From Eudoraea sp. (lineage in GTDB: Bacteria; Bacteroidota; Bacteroidia; Flavobacteriales; Flavobacteriaceae): DNA of 7,568 nucleotides. Position 1 is the stretch's first letter, and each line of letters starts with the position of its first letter. The notes under the pieces were generated by a model, which was given only the letters and a program-made list of their open reading frames with translations, was not told the DNA's origin and did not search any database. The position numbers and the translations under genes were made by a program. The stretch lies in NCBI GenBank assembly GCA_013042925.1, contig JABDPH010000485.1:1-7568 (forward strand), read 5' to 3'. Shown piece after piece: positions 1-5,550 of this stretch.

Positions 1-514
1 GATCAGGACTTTCCAGGGCAGTTAAGAGCATTCCCCTGGCATCCTCATGCATACCGGCTGAAACGATCTTTAATCCCGGAATATGGGCATAGAATGGTTC
101 CCAACTGTGAGAATGCTGTGCCGCCAGTTGGTTACCAATTCCTGAATTCATTCGGATAACCACAGGAACATTTATCTGACCTCCCGACATATGTAATAAA
201 GTAGCGGCATTGTTAATGATCTGGTCTAGTGCAAGCAGGCTGAAGTTTACCGTCATGACTTCCACTATGGGCTGCATCCCTGCTAAAGCGGCACCTATAC
301 CTGCTCCAACAAAACCTGATTCTGACAAGGGAACGTCCATGATACGATCTTCACCAAATTCCTCAAGGAATCCTTTACTGACTGCAAAGGCACCTCCATA
401 GCGCCCCACATCTTCTCCCATCAGGAATACTTTGTCATTATTGATCAAGGCTTCGTGCATTCCCTTTTTTAATGCCTCTCTATATGTAATTTTCAATGTT
501 GTTTTATCAGTCAT
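1..514 (-). CDS. pdhB: Pyruvate/2-oxoacid dehydrogenase E1 component, beta subunit (C-terminus off the left edge)
   Basis: E1 beta pairs with E1 alpha to form the thiamine-diphosphate enzyme that decarboxylates a 2-oxoacid, usually pyruvate, and passes the acyl group to the E2 lipoyl domain in the cytoplasm. The first 171 codons are visible out of roughly 325 usual for the family. Seen: [12 protein letters not shown] at residues 32-43; PLSESGF at 62-68, where E65 aligns with the family's conserved cofactor-activating glutamate; [15 protein letters not shown] at 90-104; and QLAAQHS at 129-135, where H134 aligns with the conserved active-site histidine. The ATG at 514 lies 2 bases after the E1 alpha stop and has no Shine-Dalgarno sequence, so translation is probably coupled. 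An acetoin or branched-chain substrate cannot be excluded from this fragment, but the motifs look most like pyruvate dehydrogenase. An E2 gene probably follows beyond the window (inference). Confidence 0.93.
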   Translation of the reverse strand, partial: MTDKTTLKITYREALKKGMHEALINNDKVFLMGEDVGRYGGAFAVSKGFLEEFGEDRIMDVPLSESGFVGAGIGAALAGMQPIVEVMTVNFSLLALDQIINNAATLLHMSGGQINVPVVIRMNSGIGNQLAAQHSHSWEPFYAHIPGLKIVSAGMHEDARGMLLTALESPD

Positions 515-516
515 GA

Positions 517-1506
517 CTATGGGCTATAAACATATTTTTTTAAATCTTCAACAGGTTCAAAAGTTCCCGCTTCAGCAAAATCAACGGCTTTTTGTACTTC
601 AGCGCTGACCTTTTCCTCAATAGTATCAATATCATCCCGGGAGATTAGTTCGTTTTGTAATAATTGATTGCTAAATGTTAGAATAGGATCGCGTTTTTTC
701 CATTCATCAACTTCCGTTTTCTCACGATACAGTTGGGCATCGAACATGGAGTGTGCTCTAAAACGATAGGTGTTGCATACCAGAAAATATGGTTTTCCGG
801 TAGATTTGATGTATGCTGTTGCCTTCTCAACTGCCTTTTTCACTTCCAGCAGATCCATTCCATTGGTCTTTGCTGACACTACCCCGTAAGCCGCTCCTTT
901 TTTTTCCAAATCCTGAACAGAATGCGAAAAACGGAGCGCGGTTCCCATACCGTAAAGGTTGTTTTCACAGAGAAAAAGAACAGGGACTCCCCATAAGGCA
1001 GCAAGGTTCATAGATTCATGGAATTCTCCTTCTGCAATTGCTCCCTCACTAAAAAAACAGCAGGTAATATTGTTCAGGTCTTGTTTTTTGGATGCAAGTG
1101 CCATACCAACTGCCATGGGTAAATGACCTCCAACAATGGCATTTCCTCCATAAAACCTTTTGGACGCATCAAATAAATGCATGGAGCCTCCGCGTCCCAT
1201 GCTACACCCCTCTTGTTTGCCATACATCTCGGCCATGATACTTCCCGGATCAAGACCCCTTGCCAATGCATGGCCATGCTCACGGTAGGTACTCAGTATG
1301 TTATCATCTTCTGTTAATGAATGCATGGCACCAACGGCTACTGCCTCTTCTCCAATATAGAGATGCAGAAAACCACGAATTTTTTCTTTGGTGTACAATT
1401 CAGCAGACTTCTCCTCAAACCTTCTGATCAGGATCATCTGGTGCAGAAGTTTAAGACCAAGTTCCCTGCTAATTGTCGCATTTGTTTTTATTCCTTCTTT
1501 TTCCAT
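517..1506 (-). CDS. pdhA: Pyruvate/2-oxoacid dehydrogenase E1 component, alpha subunit
   Basis: This 329-residue protein is a full-length E1 alpha subunit and forms the thiamine-diphosphate site together with E1 beta. Seen: YREHG at residues 74-78; GRGGSMH at 104-110; [15 protein letters not shown] at 120-134; the cofactor-binding stretch from S153 to N183 ending [10 protein letters not shown]; and the active-site loop [10 protein letters not shown] at 247-256, with H252 matching the conserved loop histidine. The cofactor motif, normally Gly-Asp-Gly, reads Ser-Glu-Gly at 153-155. The metal-ligand positions (E154, N183, Y185) keep the 29-residue spacing of the human enzyme, so a conservative Asp-to-Glu exchange is likely rather than loss of function. 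The ATG lies 1 base after the acyl-CoA synthetase stop, so the two are probably one translationally coupled operon. Pyruvate is the most likely substrate; acetoin is the main alternative. Confidence 0.94.
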   Translation of the reverse strand: MEKEGIKTNATISRELGLKLLHQMILIRRFEEKSAELYTKEKIRGFLHLYIGEEAVAVGAMHSLTEDDNILSTYREHGHALARGLDPGSIMAEMYGKQEGCSMGRGGSMHLFDASKRFYGGNAIVGGHLPMAVGMALASKKQDLNNITCCFFSEGAIAEGEFHESMNLAALWGVPVLFLCENNLYGMGTALRFSHSVQDLEKKGAAYGVVSAKTNGMDLLEVKKAVEKATAYIKSTGKPYFLVCNTYRFRAHSMFDAQLYREKTEVDEWKKRDPILTFSNQLLQNELISRDDIDTIEEKVSAEVQKAVDFAEAGTFEPVEDLKKYVYSP

Positions 1507-1507
1507 G

Positions 1508-3241
1508 TTATTCCAATGTTGATTTGTCTCCTTCGGGTAATCCCAGTTCTCTCGCTTTTAATAATCGCCTTAGGATTTTACCACTTTTGGTTTTGGGTAA
1601 ACTGTCTGTAAATGTTATTTCTTTAGGAGCTACCGCCGGCCCCAATTTTTTACGTGTAAACCCTTTGATATCCAGTTTCGTTTTATCATTCCCTTCATAC
1701 CCGGGTTTTAAAACGACAAAGGCCTTAACCAATTCCCCTATGAGAGGATCTGGTTTCCCTATGATAGCTGCTTCTGACACTGCGGGGTGCTCCATCAATG
1801 TACTTTCAACTTCAAATGGACCTACCATATGGCCGGACGTTTTGATAATGTCGTCGGCCCTGCCCACAAACCAGAAATAGCCATCCTCATCTTTCTTTGC
1901 CAGATCACCGGTAACATACCATTCTCCTTTAAAACATTTATTATAGCGTTCCTCCTCATCAAGATATGCCCTGAACATTGACGGCCATCCTATTTTTAGC
2001 AAAAGATGTCCTTGTTGCATAGGTTTTGTTAAGAGCTGTACTTTGTCCTCAACTATATTTCCAATTGCAGCCTCAATCCCCGGTAATGGTTTGCCCATAG
2101 AACCAGGCCGTACTTCCATAGAGCTATAGTTAGAAATCATAATGCCTCCGGTCTCCGTTTGCCACCAGTTATCGCAAATAGGCATTCCAAAAGTCTTTTT
2201 GCCCCAAATCACTTCTTCTGCCTGCAAGGGTTCCCCAACACTATGAATTAGGCGCAGGTTAGACAGATCATACTTTTCCAGTGGCTTAAAATCGAGGCGC
2301 ATTAACCTACGGATAGCCGTTGGAGCAGTATACCAAACATTTACATGGTGTTCTTCAAGTATGGAATACCAGCGCGCTGCATCAAACTCTTCTTCATCAA
2401 TAATATTGGTAACCCCATTGACTAATGGGGCAATGATCCCATAAGAAGTTCCGGTTACCCATCCAGGATCGGCTGTACACCAGAATATATCACCGGGTTG
2501 GAGGTCGAGAACATATTTTCCCGTAACGTAATGTGTAAGGACTGCTTGATGAACATGCAAAGCACCTTTTGGCATCCCGGTTGTACCACTCGTAAAATGT
2601 AGTAAAGCGGAATCTTCCGGCTGTGTATTTTTAATTAGGTATTCATCCGGAGCTTCATCCATTAACATGGATAGGGACAAGACCCTATTGTCTATATGTT
2701 GTTTTGCATCTGTCAATAAAATATGCCTAAGCAACGGAAGTCGAGGCATTAATTGTTTTATTTTTTTCTGATATAGTTTTGTTGTAGTTATTAAAACTTT
2801 TGCCTTCCCTTTGCTTAAGCGCTGAAAAGCAGGTTCTGGTCCAAAAACTGAAAACATGGGACAAAATACTGCTCCGGTTTTTAGTGTCCCCAGTGCGGCA
2901 ACGTATAAGGAAGGAATTCTTCCTGCTAGAGAAAAAACGCTATCGTTCTTTTTTAAGTCCAGCATTTCCAAAACATTTGCAAATCGCGAGGTCTGAATTT
3001 TTAAATCGGCATAGGTAAAATCAATAAAAGATCGATCCTTCCGAATCCATCTTAGTGCAGCCGTATTGGCAAGATCGCTATTGGCGTGCCTGTCCACCGA
3101 TTCGTGCGCTATGTTGAGACCGCCACCTGGTAGTCTATCCAAATTTTTAAATTCATCCGTCCATTTAAACTCACTACACAATGACTCGTAATCTGGCATA
3201 TTTGGCGTTTTCTTCCGTGGTATGTATAAAGTGTCTTTCAT
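1508..3241 (-). CDS. acsA: AMP-forming acetyl-CoA synthetase (acetate--CoA ligase, AcsA-like)
   Basis: This 577-residue enzyme of the ANL adenylate-forming superfamily is expected to activate acetate (possibly propionate) to its acyl-CoA with ATP, in the cytoplasm. Seen: the ATP-binding loop [10 protein letters not shown] at residues 217-226; WWQTETGG at 359-366, where the tryptophans match the acetate-pocket signature of acetyl-CoA synthetases; a VTGD and [12 protein letters not shown] hinge region; and [11 protein letters not shown] at 549-559 with the catalytic, potentially acetyl-regulated lysine K555. The length matches the shorter Bacillus AcsA type (about 570) rather than the roughly 650-residue enterobacterial Acs. 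An in-frame TTG at 3256 would add five residues, but ATG at 3241 is preferred. It is the first gene of an operon with pdhA and pdhB, preceded by an FNR-like box and promoter. Another short-chain acid as substrate remains possible. Confidence 0.9.
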   Translation of the reverse strand: MKDTLYIPRKKTPNMPDYESLCSEFKWTDEFKNLDRLPGGGLNIAHESVDRHANSDLANTAALRWIRKDRSFIDFTYADLKIQTSRFANVLEMLDLKKNDSVFSLAGRIPSLYVAALGTLKTGAVFCPMFSVFGPEPAFQRLSKGKAKVLITTTKLYQKKIKQLMPRLPLLRHILLTDAKQHIDNRVLSLSMLMDEAPDEYLIKNTQPEDSALLHFTSGTTGMPKGALHVHQAVLTHYVTGKYVLDLQPGDIFWCTADPGWVTGTSYGIIAPLVNGVTNIIDEEEFDAARWYSILEEHHVNVWYTAPTAIRRLMRLDFKPLEKYDLSNLRLIHSVGEPLQAEEVIWGKKTFGMPICDNWWQTETGGIMISNYSSMEVRPGSMGKPLPGIEAAIGNIVEDKVQLLTKPMQQGHLLLKIGWPSMFRAYLDEEERYNKCFKGEWYVTGDLAKKDEDGYFWFVGRADDIIKTSGHMVGPFEVESTLMEHPAVSEAAIIGKPDPLIGELVKAFVVLKPGYEGNDKTKLDIKGFTRKKLGPAVAPKEITFTDSLPKTKSGKILRRLLKARELGLPEGDKSTLE

Positions 3242-3268
3242 GATAAGTGGAATCAAATCTATTATTCA

Positions 3269-3317
3269 GGCATCCAATATAGGTTGCAATTATTGGTTTT
3301 GTAATGATCTTGATCAT
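3269..3317 (-). promoter_or_regulatory. FNR/DNR-like operator and promoter of acsA-pdhA-pdhB
   Basis: The palindrome ATGAT-CTTG-ATCAT spans 3304-3317 and extends to a 7+2+7 inverted repeat, AATGATC-TT-GATCATT, at 3303-3318. Reading leftward on the minus strand, TATATTGG (one mismatch to TAnnTTTG) lies at 3281-3274. Its end is 36.5 bp from the palindrome centre, giving an inferred transcription start near 3269 and a 28-base leader. A perfect TAGATTTG at 3261-3254 lies exactly 20 bp further on and would make the same operator class I (about -61.5); either or both may be used. The box and spacing are seen; the regulator family is inferred. Confidence 0.65.
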
Positions 3318-3350
3318 TGAGCACGCTTATTTTCGGACTTAACAACAATA

Positions 3351-4454
3351 TCAATTCCAATCCAGGTTCAAAGTATGCTCATTAACCCATTCCGCTTTGG
3401 TGCCAAACTTTTTCCCTTCCCGGTTCAAGACATTCTTTATCCAGTTACAATCCTTTTTATTGGGTTTGTTTATTTGTAATTTCCTGATTTGTGTGGGGAC
3501 CATCATCAGCGAGACAAAATCTCCTTTTGTGCAATCCCACTTAACAAAATACATCAGGCCCAGATCACTGCGGTAAGATTCATGGCCACTGATTCCTTCA
3601 TAGTCATTCAGAAAATCGCCGCAGCCATATATGATCGGCTTGTTTTTATATACTTCCAATCCTTTGAAATGGTGTGAAGAATGGCCATGGATAATATCAA
3701 CACCTGCAAGGTCAATGAGGTTATGTGCAAATGCCCTATGTGGTTCCTGAATTTCATAACCCCAATTACCTCCCCAATGGATAGAAGCCACAACTATGTC
3801 TCCAGGTCGTTTATATTGTGTGATTTCCTCCTCAATCCGTTTAATAGTCTCCGTTGAAAAATTAGTAAGTACATTCAGTCCCGGGTTGTGCTCAGTGGCT
3901 TTCCAATTGTGTGGTATCCCGCTTGAGGATAAGCCGAAAGAAAAGACCAGAATCCTGCCCTTTTCCTTAACAGATAAAATACAAGGTGCTTTGGCCTCAT
4001 TGTTATTCCTGCCTGCTCCGGAATATTTTATCTCTGCCTTTTCGAGTGACTCCAGTGTTTCCAAAAGCCCTTTTTGGCCCCAGTCCAGTACATGGTTGTT
4101 GGCTAAAACACAGCAATCTATATTGGCAATGTCCAGGCAAGTAATATTTTTGGGATGCATACGATAATTTATGCCTTTGTTGAGGTAGTCCTCACTACTG
4201 GTTATACTGGTCTCCAGATTGATTATCCTGGCATCAGCTTCTTTCATGGCCCCAATGGCATAGCCCCAGATGTAGGCAAAATCTACAGCTTGTTCAATAG
4301 GTCCGTTTACTTTTTCGGCGAGTTTTACATAGTCCTTTGCATTTTTCAGATAGGATTCGTAAATCACCGGATCATTGGGGTGGGGCAATATCTGGTCTAT
4401 GCCCCGCCCGGTCATTACATCACCACAAAGAAATAGAGTAAGTGATTGATCCAT
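3351..4454 (-). CDS. CapA/YwtB-family protein (PGA_cap metallophosphatase-like)
   Basis: This 367-residue protein belongs to the CapA family, named for poly-gamma-glutamate capsule synthesis and with a calcineurin-like metallophosphatase fold. The true substrate here is unknown. Metal-site motifs seen, numbered from the 4454 start: GDVMTGRG with D12; NLET with N79 and E81; LANNHVLDWG with N119, N120 and H121; SIHWGGNWG with H226; and HGHSSHH around 256-262, followed by IIYGCGDFL. All characteristic blocks are present, so it is probably active. No signal peptide or membrane anchor is visible, unlike Gram-positive CapA, suggesting a cytoplasmic protein. No capsule ligase genes (capB/capC) adjoin it. 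An in-frame ATG at 4487 would add 11 residues but lies upstream of the inferred transcription start near 4470, so the ATG at 4454 is chosen. It appears to be a single-gene unit with its own FNR-like box. Confidence 0.85.
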   Translation of the reverse strand: MDQSLTLFLCGDVMTGRGIDQILPHPNDPVIYESYLKNAKDYVKLAEKVNGPIEQAVDFAYIWGYAIGAMKEADARIINLETSITSSEDYLNKGINYRMHPKNITCLDIANIDCCVLANNHVLDWGQKGLLETLESLEKAEIKYSGAGRNNNEAKAPCILSVKEKGRILVFSFGLSSSGIPHNWKATEHNPGLNVLTNFSTETIKRIEEEITQYKRPGDIVVASIHWGGNWGYEIQEPHRAFAHNLIDLAGVDIIHGHSSHHFKGLEVYKNKPIIYGCGDFLNDYEGISGHESYRSDLGLMYFVKWDCTKGDFVSLMMVPTQIRKLQINKPNKKDCNWIKNVLNREGKKFGTKAEWVNEHTLNLDWN

Positions 4455-4469
4455 CTTCAAATAGCCTAT

Positions 4470-4518
4470 AAGGATAAAAATAGACATGCAGAAAGAACCA
4501 CAAAATGATTCAGATCAT
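4470..4518 (-). promoter_or_regulatory. FNR/DNR-like operator and promoter of the capA-like gene
   Basis: The palindrome ATGAT-TCAG-ATCAT lies at 4505-4518. On the minus strand, TATTTTTA (one mismatch to TAnnTTTG) occupies 4482-4475 and again ends 36.5 bp from the palindrome centre. The predicted transcription start is near 4470, leaving a 16-base leader before the ATG at 4454. The placement matches that of the other three boxes in the window, which is the main reason to believe it. Confidence 0.65.
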
Positions 4519-4582
4519 GGGATATGAAAGGTTGTTAAGCACTTACTACTTAAATCGCCGTTTCGGCACGGTCAATTATTCT

Positions 4583-5065
4583 TCAATAATGATAAGGATA
4601 GTAATCTGATGTTGGTATCCCTACTACCTCATATTCTGATTGAAGAAAAGCAACTAAATCCACGAGCTCCTGCACTGTCATAACTTCATTGTAATTCCTC
4701 ATCTTTGAAAGACCTTCTTCGGTAGCTTCGGCAGAGGTTTTTTGTTTGTAGCGCGGTGCGATTTTGTGTGAAGGATTTATAACTGAAGTGACCAGGTCTC
4801 CATAGGATTTCTCAATCGCTACTTCCTCACCGAGCTGTATATTAAGATTATCACTACCTCCCTTCCACTCAATCTCTGAAATACTATGGCATTCATTGCA
4901 GGCCAACCTCTGATAGGTCGCTTTTCCTTCTACAATGTCGCCTTCAGGTAATGCAAATCCGCGCGCTTGCACATTGCAACTACTTATAAGTAAGCTCCCA
5001 CATAACAAGATGAAAATCAGTAAATAATTCGACAGCTTGCACAAAGTTTTATTTTTACCAGACAT
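4583..5065 (-). CDS. Lipoprotein monoheme c-type cytochrome
   Basis: This 160-residue protein is predicted to be exported, lipidated and loaded with one covalently bound heme, acting as a periplasm-facing electron carrier. From the 5065 start: a basic n-region, a hydrophobic segment at about residues 11-28, and a lipobox-like LISSC with C30 as the likely lipidated cysteine. The heme motif CNECH is at 56-60, with H60 the proximal ligand. Two methionines, M122 and M129, lie in a KMRNYNEVMT segment, and one is presumably the distal ligand. A VQELVDLVAFLQ helix, typical of small class I cytochromes, follows. The C-terminus is tyrosine-rich (DYYPYHY). ATG 5122 would add 19 residues ahead of the signal peptide and lies upstream of the inferred transcription start (about 5115), so 5065 is preferred. 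I cannot assign a specific redox partner; no oxidase or reductase genes are adjacent. Confidence 0.88.
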   Translation of the reverse strand: MSGKNKTLCKLSNYLLIFILLCGSLLISSCNVQARGFALPEGDIVEGKATYQRLACNECHSISEIEWKGGSDNLNIQLGEEVAIEKSYGDLVTSVINPSHKIAPRYKQKTSAEATEEGLSKMRNYNEVMTVQELVDLVAFLQSEYEVVGIPTSDYYPYHY

Positions 5066-5114
5066 AAGTTGTTGTTTTAAATTAAGGATTTGATTCTCCA
5101 CCACAACAATGGAT

Positions 5115-5163
5115 AAAAACAAATGTAGTGACTAAGAAAAATGAAGAAAATGACCTGCGTCAT
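5115..5163 (-). promoter_or_regulatory. FNR/DNR-like operator and promoter of the cytochrome c gene
   Basis: The palindrome ATGAC-CTGC-GTCAT lies at 5150-5163. On the minus strand a perfect TAnnTTTG element, TACATTTG, occupies 5127-5120, ending 36.5 bp from the palindrome centre. The predicted transcription start is near 5115, giving a leader of about 50 bases before the ATG at 5065. This is the best of the four promoters because the -7 element has no mismatch. Confidence 0.7.
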
Positions 5164-5225
5164 CCGGATATACCCCTAATTTCCTGGAAAATTTCAAAAA
5201 TATTCAGATTAAGCCCTTTTGGGAG

Positions 5226-5363
5226 ATGCAGTTTGAACCAAATATTGTTTTTACAGTGGGAAACGTTGAATTACTCAATACGAAGCCAATATTAAAGGCG
5301 GTAAAAAAGCAGGAGCAGGCAGCAAACCTAAAGAGGATGAAGAAAAGAATGATAGTACTCTAA
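5226..5363 (+). CDS. Doubtful 45-residue ORF, unrecognised
   Basis: An ATG at 5226 opens a 45-codon frame ending TAA at 5361-5363. The same frame is open back to a stop at 5151-5153. The N-terminal part (MQFEPNIVFTVGNVELLNTK) looks protein-like, while the C-terminal part is lysine-rich. A second overlapping frame, open after a TGA at 5267-5269 and ending TAA at 5387-5389, encodes a charged tail (KPKEDEEKNDSTLSK). The two could be halves of one decayed, frameshifted gene, or chance. No Shine-Dalgarno sequence, promoter or family match is seen. Confidence 0.15.
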   Translation: MQFEPNIVFTVGNVELLNTKPILKAVKKQEQAANLKRMKKRMIVL

Positions 5364-5409
5364 GCAAATTAATGATAGACAATATTTAATTAATTTGTTA
5401 ACTTTTTGT

Positions 5410-5443
5410 TGTTGATAAAAATTTAAACCTCTTATTATCAATA
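5410..5443. repeat. AT-rich inverted repeat, TTGATAA/TTATCAA
   Basis: Arms TTGATAA (5412-5418) and TTATCAA (5435-5441) are perfect complements around a 16-base spacer. One G·T and one T-A pair extend the stem outward. It lies about 30 bp upstream of the nrdJ operator. It could be a regulatory site or a weak RNA hairpin, but AT-rich DNA produces such repeats by chance. Confidence 0.3.
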
Positions 5444-5451
5444 TTTTAATT

Positions 5452-5467
5452 GTTTAACATTGTAAAC
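5452..5467. repeat. Short palindrome GTTTA-N6-TAAAC upstream of nrdJ
   Basis: GTTTA (5452-5456) and TAAAC (5463-5467) flank ACATTG, giving a 5+6+5 palindrome. Its centre is 18 bp upstream of the centre of the ATGAC-TTTT-ATCAT box. It could be a second operator, but it does not resemble the NrdR box as I know it, and chance is plausible. Confidence 0.3.
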
Positions 5468-5470
5468 CTC

Positions 5471-5519
5471 ATGACTTTTATCATAGATTAAGTTTTCAGA
5501 TAATCCCATTTTTACCTCT
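5471..5519 (+). promoter_or_regulatory. FNR/DNR-like operator and promoter of nrdJ
   Basis: The palindrome ATGAC-TTTT-ATCAT lies at 5471-5484. CATTTTTA at 5507-5514, two mismatches from TAnnTTTG, ends 36.5 bp from the palindrome centre. This is the same geometry as the three minus-strand promoters, though with the poorest -7 match. The predicted transcription start is near 5519, with a 32-base leader to the ATG at 5551. Confidence 0.6.
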
Positions 5520-5550
5520 TTATTAATAATCTCATAAAGAAAAACTATCA

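Larger units (their letters stand above)
5066..5550. other. Divergent AT-rich intergenic region between the cytochrome c gene and nrdJ
   Basis: This 485-base gap separates the leftward cytochrome gene from the rightward nrdJ. It holds an outward-facing FNR-like promoter near each end. Between them, 5164-5470 contains only a weak short reading frame (5226-5363) and, from about 5380, a strongly AT-rich tract with inverted repeats. I see no tRNA, riboswitch or terminator. In particular I could not recognise a cobalamin riboswitch ahead of nrdJ, although that class is hard to exclude by eye. Confidence 0.7.

Noticed and set aside
1424..1437. A fifth TGAT-N4-ATCA match (CTGAT-CAGG-ATCAT) inside pdhA.
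   Set aside because: It lacks the outer A shared by the other four, lies within conserved coding sequence (ILIRRF), and has no TAnnTTTG-like element at the fixed spacing in either direction. Roughly 0.5 matches of the 8-position core are expected by chance in this window.
813..1981. Plus-strand open frames lying antisense to pdhA and acsA.
   Set aside because: They encode no recognisable domains and overlap clearly conserved minus-strand proteins, so they are shadows.
3242..3256. TTG at 3256 as the acsA start.
   Set aside because: The ATG five codons later is the better start and gives the family-like N-terminus (MKDTLYIP).
3254..3261. Perfect TAGATTTG -7 element as the sole acsA promoter.
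   Set aside because: It would leave a leader of only about 8 bases and break the spacing shared by the other three units. It is kept as a possible secondary class I promoter rather than the primary call.
3489..4436. Open frames antisense to, or out of frame with, the capA-like gene.
   Set aside because: The minus-strand CapA reading has all family motifs; the others have none.
4455..4487. ATG at 4487 as the capA start.
   Set aside because: It lies upstream of the inferred transcription start and the extra 11 residues do not form a signal peptide.
4557..4571. GCCG-TTT-CGGC hairpin after the cytochrome gene as an intrinsic terminator.
   Set aside because: The stem is only 4 bp and no T-run follows it on the minus strand.
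5066..5122. ATG at 5122 as the cytochrome start.
   Set aside because: It overlaps the -7 element, and the extra 19 residues would precede an already complete lipoprotein signal.
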